Below, piece by piece: positions 24,601 through 36,591 of a stretch of DNA of 64,000 nt (positions within the stretch are counted from its first letter, which is position 1; each line of letters starts with the position of its first letter). The stretch comes from Chlamydomonas sphaeroides. Taxonomy: Eukaryota > Chlorophyta > Chlorophyceae > Chlamydomonadales > Chlamydomonadaceae. The translations under genes were made by a program, and so were the position numbers. The notes under the pieces are model-generated. The model made no database searches, was not told the origin of the DNA, and was given only the letters and a program-made list of their open reading frames with translations. The stretch is from positions 1-64,000 of the forward strand of contig BDDC01000070.1 of assembly GCA_001662425.1 (NCBI GenBank), written 5' to 3'.

Positions 24601-27600
24601 GCAGTGCGGCCAGCGCTCTGCCGGGCCCTTGCGCACTGCTGCGGCCGACCACCGTCCGTCCCCGTCCGCGCTAACCCCCGACAGCAGCAATTTACTCATC
24701 CTGTGAAAAGAAGGGTAACACCGGCTCCCTGCCGACGGGCATGCCGCGGGCTGCCCTACACCCAAGCCCCAAGAGCCCCGCAGCCAGGGCATCGTTTAGC
24801 CCTCCCTCACGTGTGAACATGGAGTTGCCGCCCGAGATGATAAAGATGCCGAACACGCAGCAGCACAGCAGGATAGAGATCCCAACCACGAAGGTGGAGA
24901 ACTCGAGCAGGTCCTGGTAGGCACGCCTGTGGGGTTGGGGTCAGGGGGTTGGGGGTTGTGAATTCGAAGACGTAGCCAGAGTTCAGCATAGGATGGATTT
25001 TCGGTCGGAGGCGAGTTGTGCACGTGTACGCGCCGTGGACGGTGGCGGATGGGCCGATCGCGAGCCCCGGGTGGCCCCTGCCACACGTACTGCATACAGC
25101 GCCAAGCCCAGGTCCTTGGGCCCCACCTCTGGCCCCACCTCTCCCTCCCCTCTACCGCCTCCTCAAGCCAAGCCACGTCGTGGGATGCGCGACGGCCGGC
25201 GGCCGAACGGACGGTCGCGCTGTTGATGCACACACGCTGCCGCTAGGCAAGCCAGCTGCCCCGCACGCACCTGAACAGGTTGTAAAAGATGCGCAGGCCG
25301 GTGTGGTACTTGAGGTACCTGAGCAGCGAGGCGGGGAGCGACGATGGCCAATGACAAACAGTGGGTGACAGCTGACAGCTGAGGCCGCATGCGCCCCACC
25401 CAGCATCTCGGCTCCTACACCGCCTCCCTGCCGCCGCCGCCCATGCAAGCCCCCCACCCCATGACCTGACGCTGCTGCAATGGGGTGAGCAATGGCCTGG
25501 CACGCACCTACAACGCCTCAGCCCCGGCCCCGGACATAGTGCGAGGTTTTGACGCATGCAGCACACTATCGCCTACGGCTCACGCGCTGCCCGTGCAACC
25601 TTCCATGCACTGAAGGTACCAGGGAGCAACCGTGCACGGGTGGAAGTGCTGTAGGGATGCGAGGGCAATGGCCTGTCCCTCACCTGAAGCACCGCAGGCC
25701 CACCAGCAGGAACATGGCCAGGCCAAAGTAAAGCCAGGCGGTGAAGACCGTGGCAGACGAGTCAGCGGTGGCTAGGTCCTGGAGGCGCGTGGGGGCGGGA
25801 GGAGGGGTGACGGGGAATGGTCAGCGGGTAGGCGCACAGGAGTAGCGCAACGCACCGCGAGGCAGCAAGATGCCGCAGGGGCTCATGGGGAGGGTGACGG
25901 ATGTGGGCGCGCAGGCCCATCTGCCTTGCCATGCCCTGTCCCGTCCCGTCCCGCGCGCGCTGCCCTGCCCCGGCACCGCACCTGTGCGCTCTGGGGGTAC
26001 AGCACGGGTCCGTCCGTGCCGCGCACCAGGTGAAACCACCTGCCGCGAGGGAGCAGGTAGGGGCGAGGGGGCGGAGGTGGGTTTCGACGTGGCAGGGGAG
26101 GAGGGCGGCCTTGGGTCCGTCCGTGTCGTGCACCAGGTGAAACCACATTGCGGGGGTGCGCAAGGAGCCACAGGAGGCCACGGCTGCGCATGCCGGGTTG
26201 CGCGCCTGCGTTCCGGTGCCTGTGCGGTGCCTGTCCGACCTGCCTTGGCGCCTGCCCAACGCAGCAACCGCCAAGCCAGGCCAGGCGCCCTCCCTGCCCT
26301 GCCCAGGCTTCCTCTCACATGAAGATCCAGGCCAGCATGGCCAGGTGGTGCAGCACATCCAGCTGGTGCCACGTGAAGATGTTGCTGGACCGGGGTTGGG
26401 GAGGGAGGGAGGGCAGGGCAGGGCAGGGCAGGGCAGGGCAGGGCAGGGCAGGGCAGGGCAGGGCAGGGCAGGGCAGGGCAGGGGCAGGGGAGGGCGCACG
26501 GAGCGGAGGGCCGTCGAGGGAGAGACGCAAAGCGCCGGTCGACGAGAGCCCCTCCTTTGGCGCGGCTTTGAAGCAGGCGGGCGCGGTCCTGCCTGATGGC
26601 AGCGCGGCCGCTGCCCTCTGCCCTCGTGCTGGCCGTCGCGGCTCGGCCCTCGATGTTCCTCATAAGCCCGAGCCGTCCTGTCCCGTCCCGGCCCCTCACG
26701 TGTAGGTGCCTCCCATGAAGTAGCTGGCAAAGGTGTGGCCCTGCTGGTTGGCGAGCTGCACGTTGGTGACGGTGATGATGATGTCCATCATGGTGGCCAC
26801 GATGACCAGGAACATGAAGAACTTGCCTGGCGGGGAGCGGGGGAAGGGCGCGGAGCGTGTTGCGTGTACCGCGGGGCCAACGCCTTGGCCCTGCAATCAG
26901 CGAGCCAGAGGCAGTGAGGGGCGTTGAGGGAGAGGCGTCGAGAGGGGAAGGGTGGGGACAGAAGGGTGGGAACGCAGCCGCGAGCGGAGGGGCCAGGCAA
27001 CGGGCAAGGGTCATGTGGCCGCAAGCCCCGCCGCCCGCCCCAGTCGACGCATCGCACCCACCCGATCTCCTCCACTCGGTGTCGAGAGTGAGGGTGGTGG
27101 TGGTGGTCTCCAGCCGGCCCTCGTTGCGATCGCGCCGCGCCTGGCGAGGCAGGGCGGCGGGCAGGGCGTCGGGGGGGCCCCAACGTGGGGTTGGCCGATG
27201 GAGCCAACCGCAACCGGTGCGGCTCTAGGCTCTAGCCCACCAGCCCTTCCGCTGACAGGTGCGCCAGCATCGGCTCAACGACCAACACATGATCCGGAGG
27301 CCCTTGCTTTGTTGAACCCGACAGCGAGCCACTCCGCCGCCGCACCTCCAAGTAGAAGATGACGGAGCTGTCCGTAGTCCTCCTGTCGTATGCGTGGATG
27401 CCTAGCGTCAGCGAATCCGCGTACTTGCCCACCACGCCCCGGATGGAGGCGTTGAGGTAGGCCAGGCCGACCTGAGGGAAAGTTGGCGGGTCGGATGGGT
27501 GTGGTTTGTTTGGGGGTCGATTGGGCGGTTGGTTGGATGAGCGATCGTGCCAAGCGCCAAGCCTCGACCCAGCGGCAAGGGATGCCGGCACATAGCTTCA

Positions 27601-30600
27601 TCGGCAGGACTGCAGGAACGCACTCGCCGCGCAGTTGCGCTGTGTCCGAACCGACTGCGCCCGCCTGCAGACCTGACGCAAATCGGCCACAGGCGGCCGT
27701 CGCAAAGGCACGCCCGGGCACGCCCCTGCGCTACACCCATGCCGTCACCGATCTGGTACAACAACTGTTGCCACTTACGAGCCTGGCACCCCACCACCCC
27801 TCGCCCCACCTGCATCTCGTCAAGCGATAGCTTGTTCACGAAGTCGGGCCACAGCCGCACCAGCTCCACGACGGCCGTGGTGCCGCTGCGGTCGGTGGGG
27901 TCCAGGTAGGCGCGCAGCGAGCGGGGCAGCCCCGTGGTGTTGTGCGCGCAAAAGCACAGCTTCTCAATGTGGTCGTCGAAGCCGTCGTCAGAGTCGTGGT
28001 TGCCGAAGGTCCTGTCGCCATCGGCCCACAGCAGGTCGTCTGAAGGCGGCGACAGCACGATGCATCGCCTGCGTGTGGAGGAGGCAGGGGGCAGCACGGG
28101 GCCAGGGAAGGGAACGAGCCGTGGACCATGCAGTCGTGGGTGCGGAAGGCGTGGTGCAGCCGTGGGGGTTGTAGCCGCGAGGGACGTCAGGCGCGCGATG
28201 AGCCAGCGGGTGGGGCAGCGGACAGCGGGTTAACCGGCTGGCATCCGAGTCGGCGCCGGGTCTGCGCCCTCGGGTCTGCGTCCTCGGGCAGCTACAATTC
28301 CCTCACGTGTCCACCATAGGTCCCTAGAGGTGGGCATTGGCACCCATGCCACATCGGGAGGACCTGTACGTCCTGAGCCGCACCTGCTGAAGGGCGCAGA
28401 GCACTCAGCACCGTCCGAGATGCCCTCGCTCGCCGCGAGGCCCTCTGGGGGTTGGCGGGGGCGGGCGACGGCCGTTTGGTGAGCGCAGCGAGTTTTCAGT
28501 GCTGCGCGTCCCTCATCAGGCCCCAGCCCGTGCTCGGATCCGACGGGCGTGCAGCTGGCTGCTCACGCATCCACGTGCGTGGTGAAACATGATGCCAGTG
28601 TGCGTGCCTCTGCTGTCCACAGACGTATGCTGCCGGGCCGACTTACTCCAGCTCCAGCTGTCGTAGTCGGAGTTCGTGCTGTTGGCCTCGGCCTGCTCCG
28701 TGAGGTTGCTGCGCTGGCGCTCCAGCAGGCCCACGAGGTCCAGGAACGCCAGCTGGTCCATCTGCGGTACCAGAGAGGTCCAGGGTTTGGTGTCAGGGCT
28801 TGTAGGGCTTGCTTGGAGATTGCAAGGCTTCTGGGCACCACTGCGCCACGAGCACAAGGATGTGTCGCTAGCTTGGCCATGCGCTGAACGGCGGCGCAGC
28901 AGTTTGGCATCCGAGGGCGGCGCAGACCTGGAAGGGCGACAGGCGGGTGTAGTAGGGCACGCCCCACAAGATGTTGCGGATGTTGTCGTTCATGTCGCTG
29001 TAGTAGGGGTCCACAGGCATGTTGGTGCGGCTCAGGTAGGCGCACGTGTCGCTGAGGCCGATGAGCTCCGCCGACACCGCGTCGTTGCCCTGGGCGAGGA
29101 CAGGGGAGGGCTGGGGGATGAGGAACAGGGCAGAGGGGGGAGAACGGCGCAGAGGCGAAGGAGGGCACCCGCGCAGAGGCAGCCTGCGGACGGGCCTGGA
29201 ATGGGAGCAGCACTGCGACACCGACTTGCAGCCCAGTACCCACCCAGCCCCCGGCACCCACCCTGGGCTGCCCCGCCATTTCTTTCCGTGGGTCCATGTC
29301 CGGCCCTAGCTGCAGCGCGCCGCCCTGCCGGCTGCCGCCCGCCAGGTACTGGAACCAATTCGGGCTGCGGGGACGGGAAATCGACGGCACGGGGAAGCGC
29401 AGCAGGGAGCCATTGGCAAGAGGGTGGGTTGCCTCTCGGGTAGCAGACGACAGGGCGCAACTGCATGAGCCCCACTGCGGGCGGACGACTCCGTGAGCCC
29501 ATGCGCAAGCCGACCCAGGGGCCAGGGGTGCAAGCATGACGACAGCGTGAGCAGGTCCACCGGGGCAGGCAGCGTTGCCACGCTGAAGCGTGTGCGCAGG
29601 TCCCACGCACGGCTGGTGGGTGTGCCAACAACTTTCGTTGCCTGCGAGCCGCGCACACCCACGGCCCAGGCCAGGGGCCCAGGCCAGGGGCTCGGGTCAG
29701 GGGCTCGGGTCAGGGGCTTGCCAGGCGGTGACTACGGCTGCCCCCGGCACCTCCCTGTCGGGCCGAGGCCCGAGCCTTCGCTTGAGCTCCTGGGGGATCA
29801 TCTCGTGCTCGCCCTCATCACGGCAACGCAGTCAGCCCTGCAGGTTGCGCTCAACCGCAGACACGGCCTACTCGGCTCACTCGAGCAGGAAGTTCTCGGT
29901 GCGGTTGCGTAGAGACGCGATGCTACGGCGCCTTGATTCCGGATCCCCGCTTGCCCCGCAGGAGCCGGCCAGCTTGATCTGCGACAAGGAGGAGGAGGAG
30001 GAGGAGGAGGAGGAGGAAGAAGAAGAGGACCGGCAGAGAGGCGCCAGGATGGCAGGCAAGCCAGGCGCCTTCAGGGCAGAAGGGGATGGAAAACCACCGC
30101 CACCCGTGCCCCCTCTGCTGTCTTCCGACCCACATGCCCTCGCCTTCACGCCTACGCGACCCGCGCGTCCATGCCAGCCCACAAGCCCCTTCCCGCCCAT
30201 TCCCACGCTCATACCCCAGTCCAGCTAACTCAGATGCGGCGTTGCCTCCCTCCGCCACCCCGTTCCACCGACCTAGGCCACATGCCTCCGCAAGCCCGCA
30301 CCTTCATCTGCGCATACGTCACGTGCGCGAAGTCGCCCAGGTACACGAACGTGCCCGCCTCGGGCAGCACCTGCTCACTGCGCTGCACCACCGAGGACAT
30401 GTAGCTGCGCGGGAGCGGCGAGGGGCGAAGTGGGGTGGCGGAGGTGTGCGATAGGAGAAAGAGGTCAGGGGCGCATGCTGAGGGGGCGGCCCTAGCGCGA
30501 GCATGGGGACAAGAAGGCGTCACCGTGCCGCGCCATCGCTGCCCCGCACCGTTCCGGCCCTCAGCCGCCTCAGCCCCAGTCCCCGACCCCTTCCCACTCA

Positions 30601-31935
30601 CCCCAGCATGTACTCGAACGCGTCCGACACGCTGTCCATGTCTTTCATGGTCGACCGCTCCCACGTGTTGCCACTGTCGTACGACTGCAGTACGGCGCCG
30701 GGGGTACGGCATGGCGCGGCATACGGTCACGGCCAACGAGGGGCATAGCAGGCGGCGGCGCGGCCGATCTGCCAGCAGCACCCGGTGGGCCACCAGTCTC
30801 CCATGCGCCCGCCTACAAGCCACCTCGTGCGCTAGCGCCATGGCATCAGCCCGGTCCGCTCGCTCATGACACGGGGACCTTGTCGCCCGCTGTCTAGGCG
30901 CATGACTAGGATGCTGGACACCGCCCTGGTGCCGCGGCCTACCCTGAACGACGACATGACGGAGCTCTTGAAGGCGGTGGCACCGTCCTGCGTCTGAAAC
31001 CAGACCGCTAGGAACAGGATGAAGAAGAAGACGCCGCAGCCGTACAGCTTCTTGATGCCGTGCCTGTCGTACATGAGGATGGTCACGGTGCAGGCGCGTC
31101 AGGTCACAGGGCGCCAGGTCACAGGGCGCAAGCGCGCAGCAGTGCCGTGGCCCCGGCGCGAGGCGCATCGCCGCGCTCCACACGCACCAGCAATAGCTGT
31201 CGTACAGGGCGTTCTCAATGAACACGGGCGTCGCGTCCGGAGCCTTCGGCGCCGTGGCATTGGCGCCGCCGTCAGGGCCCTTTCCGCCGCCGCCGCCGCC
31301 GTCGCCGCCGTCGCTGGTGCCCTTGCCGTCCCCGGCACCGCCCATGCTACCGCCGTGATGCGCTTGCGGCACGGTCCGGGACTCGAGCGGCTTAGTGGTG
31401 AAACCCAGGGAAGGCTGGGTCGGCCGTTGCTGGGACGTCGGGTCGCTGGCCCGGCCTGCACCGACACGCATCATGTGCAGCGCTGGCGGGGGCGTGATGG
31501 CGGCGTCGGCGGACGGCACCCCTCCTGGCTGCTGCTGCTCCTGCTGCAGCTGGGGCGACGGCGCCTCGGGCGTGCCGTGGGCGTGGTGGGAGTCGCTGTG
31601 GGCAGAGGGGGTGCCGGGCTGAGAGGAGGTTTCTAGAGGCGGCGGCACCTGGACGTTGACGCCGGACGGGGAGGCGGCGGATGCATTGACGGTGGCGGCG
31701 GCGCCGCCGTCAGCGGAGACGCGCGCGGCGGCGCCAGTGCCGCGGCCTGCTGCGCTCAGCCCGAAGCCTGAGGTGGACAGGGGCATTGAGGGTGTGGGGA
31801 CGGTGTGGACAGGGGCATCGAGGGTTGAGGGGCAAGCGTGTTGCCGGGGCAAGGGATATGGCATACCGAGCGGCAACAGGGGGCCGCGCGCGTCCAGGGG
31901 GGCGCACCTGGAAGGACAGACGCAAGCTTCTGCAT
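18628..31935 (-). CDS. Polycystin (PKD2)-family TRP cation channel
   Basis: Thirty-two exons join in phase, about 1,844 residues. Exon spans, high to low: 31935-31908, 31767-31188, 31063-30943, 30684-30602, 30404-30302, 29978-29881, 29789-29751, 29364-29262, 29089-28928, 28761-28647, 28039-27810, 27471-27346, 27140-27062, 26826-26700, 26384-26319, 26039-25982, 25778-25684, 25318-25271, 24926-24811, 24482-24412, 24222-24158, 23885-23745, 23568-22633, 22463-22369, 22099-21981, 21778-21464, 21151-20999, 20833-20525, 20339-20236, 20125-19783, 19349-19266, 19050-18628. After a 200-residue low-complexity cytosolic N-terminus come S1 (VFFFILFLAVWFQ), a 380-residue extracellular polycystin domain with NRT, NLT, NST, NTT and NAS sequons, S2 (FFMFLVIVATMMDIII), S3 (LHHLAMLAWIFM), S4 (LYFGLAMFLLVGLRCF), S5 (VVGISILLCCCVFGIFII), pore (RLSFGFLSYDEF) and S6 (LLLALVVQNTLLAIFTRAYE). 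Relatives are ciliary or plasma-membrane calcium-permeable channels. The 950-residue tail is unusually long. An in-frame upstream ATG (32133) exists. Confidence 0.86.
26113..26150 (-). other. Vestigial duplicate of channel exon 16 inside intron 15
   Basis: On the minus strand this nearly repeats the start of exon 16 (26039-25982). Both read as TGGTTTCACCTGGTGC, then two differing bases, then CACGGACGGACCC. It would encode MWFHLVHDTDGP against MWFHLVRGTDGP in the real exon. The acceptor AG is destroyed (CGCAAT in place of GCAGGT), so it is probably not spliced in. Confidence 0.6.
26411..26480. repeat. Pentanucleotide tandem repeat (GGGCA)14
   Basis: Fourteen perfect GGGCA units lie in intron 14 of the channel gene, just upstream (in gene orientation) of the exon 15 acceptor. 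Read in the sense direction they form a pyrimidine-rich TGCCC tract. The array is likely polymorphic in length. Confidence 0.95.
29988..30028. repeat. GGA/GAA trinucleotide tract
   Basis: An uninterrupted run of AGG units passing into AGA units lies in intron 5 of the channel gene. On the sense (minus) strand it is a TTC/TCC run ending about ten bases before the exon 6 acceptor (29979), so it serves as that intron's polypyrimidine tract. Confidence 0.9.
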
Positions 31936-33984
31936 GACAGACACGCCAGCCGACGGCCTCTCTGCCGGGGTTGCGTCGGGAACCTGCTCGCCGGTGAAGG
32001 GCGGGCAGTCACGGGGGCAGCAGCGTGCATGAGTGGGCGTGGCGCGGGGAAAGGGGCGTGGCGCGGGGTTCTTGCGCAAGTTCGTGGCAACGCATGCGCT
32101 GGCGGCCAACCAGCCGCCAGCCATGCAGTCCACGTGAGGGGCTCAACTAACGCTTGCATGTATAGCGACCCGCCTGTGTGTGAGAGTCGGCAGCTGTTGT
32201 TGCCATCTTGGCCGGAGCGACGGATACCGGCATCAAGAACTAAGGAGGTCAATAAGCCAGCCTTCTGCTAAGCGTGCATGCTGACGCTTAGAGGAACAAA
32301 ATCCTCAGCTGGAGTGAGGGGACAACTAGGCAAAGCTTGCGACGCGGCGCCAACGAACTGCGGTTCAGACTGTGCAGCTACGTAGCACAGCTCTGTTCCA
32401 CGTCGTGTCCTCAGCAAAGCGCGGCGATGGCAGGAACCGCTCGTCCTGTTCCCGTTCCGGCGTGTGGTTGTATGTAAGTAGGGGCTTAAAGCACAACCTG
32501 CTATACATAAGCGGTTTGCACGTTAGCAAAGTGTGCGGCGGCGCCAGCGAAGGGGCCAGCCTCAACTGCCGCGGCGAACGATGCCATCCGGGAGCTAAGC
32601 GCCGAACCGGCGGTAAACGCCTACACATCACATGCACGGCACTATGCACGTACACGCTCTATCGTCAAGCTCTGGGCGGGCTGGAGCGGGCAAGTAATTT
32701 GTCTGTCCCGTGACGTCGCCACGCGTCGCCAACATGGGCTCTGCTACCAGAAGCGGCGCCACCCTATCCAACCCATTCCATTCCTGTCCGCAGCCATGGC
32801 AGCAATACGTTGAGGTACCCCTGACGTGTGGGGGGAAGGGGGGAAAGGGTGTGCGTGCCTGGGTTGTCTCACCAGGGGCGTCCAAGGGGCCCGGCCGGGC
32901 CTTGAGTGCAGCTCACGGTTGTCTCACAGGTAGCTGTCGCCCAACTCGCCATGCAGCCAAAGCTAGCCTTACATGCCTCCTGCGCACAGTAACAGGAACT
33001 TGAGCTGTTCGCCCATGTTTCAGTTTGCAACTTCCAGCGCACCACATTCCTGCAGCATGTCTCGGCTCTCTCTCTCTCTCTGCTTGCCTTACCCGGCAAC
33101 CTTGCGGAGAGGCTTGTGCACAGCTCAGGCACTATGTTCAAGCTGGTGAACTCCTGTGGACGTCGCTGAGGAAGGCTACCGCAGGGGAGACCTCCCCTGG
33201 GCTACCGCGGATGCGAGCCATGACTTCGGGCCCCATGCGCAGGTAGGCACAGAGTTTCAACGCTGTGGGCTACAGAGGCGGCAAACATGCGTGAAATGCG
33301 AGCAGCCGTGCTGGGGTCGCATGTCGCTGGCCCGTGCAAGCCCCGTCGCCCAGGGGAGAGCCCCGTCGCCCCGTCTCCCCTGCCGTCGCCGGCACCCGCA
33401 GGTCCTCCTCGGCTATTCTCGGCCCCCCGTCGGTCCATGCTCTGCCATCTCCAAACTTGCTCCCTTTAGTGGCATAAACTTCAACAGTGCCCTCTGGCTG
33501 CCCTTTGCGGGCCGCCAGCGGGCGGGTGCGTGATGCCCATGAAACTGTTGTTGTCACAAGCAAAACGTCACGCATGAATCCAGGAGAGGTGACGCAGTTA
33601 GCCGCCGGCGTTCGCAGCCGCGGCTGCAGGCCTACGGCGCTGCCCTTTCATCAACCGGCATGGAATCTGATGGCACGCAAGGGCTGGCGGCCTGAAAGGC
33701 TGCTCTGCACGTAAGTGGGCGGGCAGGGCCTTGTGTGTGAGGTCTCAGGGCATTGCACCAGCAGGCCGCGGGGCTGTTTGGCGAATGAAGCTTTTCCCGC
33801 TGACCCATCAGACCGCTGCTGCTCACCTTCCTGCCCCCGTCGCGCCAACGCACCAGCCGCTGGACCACGCGCCAACCTGGCACCACCTGGACTTCCTAAT
33901 AACCAAACTCACGCTATCATCCGCGTGACGGCAGCGTGCTGCCCCTGCGTGGACATGGCGGGGCTGTGGCGGCTTGCTTCGCGC
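31936..33984. other. Upstream region of the channel gene; no supported gene
   Basis: It should contain the promoter and 5' UTR of the leftward channel gene. The frame of channel exon 1 stays open back to an ATG at 32133, which would add 66 unremarkable residues. Between 33.2 and 33.9 kb there are open stretches on the plus strand, such as one ending HHLDFLITKLTLSSA, that may be 5' exons of the next gene. I could not join them in phase. Confidence 0.35.
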
Positions 33985-36591
33985 AGCCGTGCCTGGAGCA
34001 GGCGGCATTGACGCCGCCGCCGCTCACGTCGTCCCTGGTGACGCGCCTGGGCTGCGGCGCGGTTCTCACGATGACGACTATGAGCCGATGTATGTGGCGA
34101 TGCTGCTGGCCACTTTGCCGGCCTCGATGCGGGAGCTGCTGGTGGCTTTGCCGTCCGGGGACAGGGCGCGAAGGGGGCTCCGGCGGGCCCGCTGCGGGCC
34201 CCAAGTGGGCCTACCTCAAGTCCGCTTTACCCATATTTCTATTTCTGTTTCTGGCTGTGCCGTGGGTAGGCATGCAGCCGGCACAAGTGCTGCAGCTCGC
34301 GGTCGCCGCGATGCTGACGCAGCTTGGCTCGCAGCTCATCAACGGCGAGCTGATCGAGCTGACTGTATGTGCTCATGCCATGTCTGCCGTCACTACCGTC
34401 ACGCGCGCGGTTGCAGCCCAGCCCGAAGCGCACCGCCGACCCGGCCCTTGCATCCGCAGGCTCTTTGAGACATATTAATGCAACCTTGGGATGCCGACAA
34501 GGCGCGAACTCGGTGGACAACTTCAAGGATGATATCGGAACAATTTCTCCGGACCGGCCTGCGACCAGTATGGTCCGGCGGCTGCCATGCGTACGTTCGC
34601 TACTTCGCTCGGCGGGTAGCACCGCAGGTCCCGTACAGATGACCATTGTGGTCTGCTGTTGCGGTGAAACTCATATATGTTGTGAAAGCAATAATACCAG
34701 TCGCAACTAACTGACAACACAGACAACGCCCCCCGCCCCCCACATACACACACATACAGACCACACACTCAACCAGTACACCTAGCAATAAAGGGGCACT
34801 CGCTTGGGTAGCTGAACGTACTCGCTGCCCGCTGCGCCACCTCAAGACAACCTCTGGGAGTACTCATCAACATCTGCTGTGCATCGGCGGCGGACATCCT
34901 CGCTTGTATCTATCACTGCAGGTCATCTCGACCGCCGCTGCCTCCAACAACTTTGTAGAAGCGACCATCATGTTCAGCGCTGAGGTTGCCGTCGCCGTCA
35001 CAGAGCACACGCTTGGTAAGCATGCGGCGCCATCTATCAGCCGCTCCATACGCTCTGTACCTTTGCTTGGCTGCGTGCTCCCTGTAGCACGGTCAAGACG
35101 GCCTCGCCTCGAATGCCGACGTCTCTGCGCCCCCACGCACGGTCATCATGCACGCAACGCCGCCCCTCGTACCTCCCTGCCCGCAGATACAAAGCGGACC
35201 CAGCGAGCCCACGGGGCCCAGCGGACCAAGGGTGCTGGCTGCGAGACGCGCCGAGGTACGCATCAGCTATATATGTGGCTTGAGGCCCTCGGGCGCCTCG
35301 GCACACGTTGGTTCCGGCTGCCTTGCTTCTGGCGTGCCGCGCTAAGCCGCATAAAGTTAAGCAATTGCTATATATAGCGCCCCTGCCGCCACGCACCTGC
35401 ACATGTTCATAATGATGCGTGCGGTCGTTACTCTAAACGACTGCAGATACACGACCCTGCCCACCCTCGCCTGTATACGCCCCTTGCAGGCACCAAGCGC
35501 CATGCTGCTGGGGGCGCTGGGGATGCTGCCGACGCGGATGAGGACAGCCGCAACGTTGCGTTGCACGACTCAACGCACAGCCGCCGCCGGCCGCCGGGCG
35601 CAAAGGTGGGCCTCAGCCCCACCGCACGTGCAGGCTGGGAGGCGACGGGCCTCCATGCATGGCACAGCGGCTGGGGATTCGCCTGGTGCCCAAAGAGCCG
35701 GCGCCCAAGAACCCGCCCTCGCTCTTTACCTGCACGCAGGCCTCCGCCTCGGGGCTGCTGTCATCAGCAAGCGGGAGGGACCACGCGGGGCGCAACGTGC
35801 GGCAGCGGGGAGGCGCGGATGCTGGCGGGCCAGGCCAGCAGCCATCTGCAGCAGCCATCGCCGGAGCCGGCGAACGGTCTGTTGGCTACACGCGCGCTGT
35901 GCTTCCCGCGGCGGATGCGGCCGTAGCCGCCGCCAGGCTCGCAGCTGCCAGCAGGGCTGCTGCGGACGACGCGGCAGCTCCCCTGCTGCGCACCTCGGTC
36001 CGGGCGCTGGCGGGGCGCCACTACCTGGAGCCCGCCAGGGAGGGGCGCCACACCCAGGGCGTGCCGCGCCGCGCCGCCCAGCCGGCACACTCCGGCTCCT
36101 GCAGCGGCCTGGGCGGCGTCAGGAGGGCACGCGGCGGCCGCTGGGCCCAACAGCAGCAGCAGGCTGCAGGCGGCCCTGGCTTTGAGGGGTGCCCCGTGCG
36201 GCTGCTGCCCCTAACGGACGGCAGCCGCGAGCCGGAGGACACTCGCGGCTTTGCGGTGTGGCTGAGCCGCCAGAGCGAGGAGACCGGGCTGCAGTCGGGG
36301 CCGCCCGCGCTGTACTGGCTGGCGCCGCTGCCGCAGCTGGTGCGGCCCCTGGGGGCGCCGGTGTGGGTGTGGCCGTTGGGGCTGGGCCAGCGCATCGGCG
36401 CTGGCGCGCCCTATCTGATGCAGCCCCTGGTGCCGGGAGGCTGGGGCGGCGCGGCGGCAGCGGGCGGCCAAGAGGCCGATAGCGTCGCCATGCCGGCGGC
36501 CCCGGGCGGCAGCGGTGGCGATGCTGAGGAAGACCATGGTGATGTAGAGAGCCGCGCTGTGGAGCCGGCGAGTGTGTTCAGAAATAGGTAA
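33985..36591 (+). CDS. Unknown multi-exon protein with apparent frame break (5' end unresolved)
   Basis: Exons supported by splice sites and phase are about 33985-34364, 34922-35015, 35187-35255, 35490-35605 and 35740-36591 (TAA). The first block encodes YEPMYVAMLLATLPASMREL in one frame. Then, after a G-rich stretch near 34155-34185, it shifts to a second frame encoding PKWAYLKSALPIFLFLFLAV, a likely membrane segment, and MQPAQVLQLAVAAMLTQLGS. I found no intron that reconciles these, so a small indel is likely, either real or an assembly error. Exon 34922-35015 begins VISTAAASNNFVEATIMFSA. The last exon is rich in Ala, Gly and Pro, with FAVWLSRQSEETG and PALYWLAPLPQLVRPLG. I do not recognise the family. 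Membrane association is inferred from the hydrophobic segment only. Confidence 0.42.
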
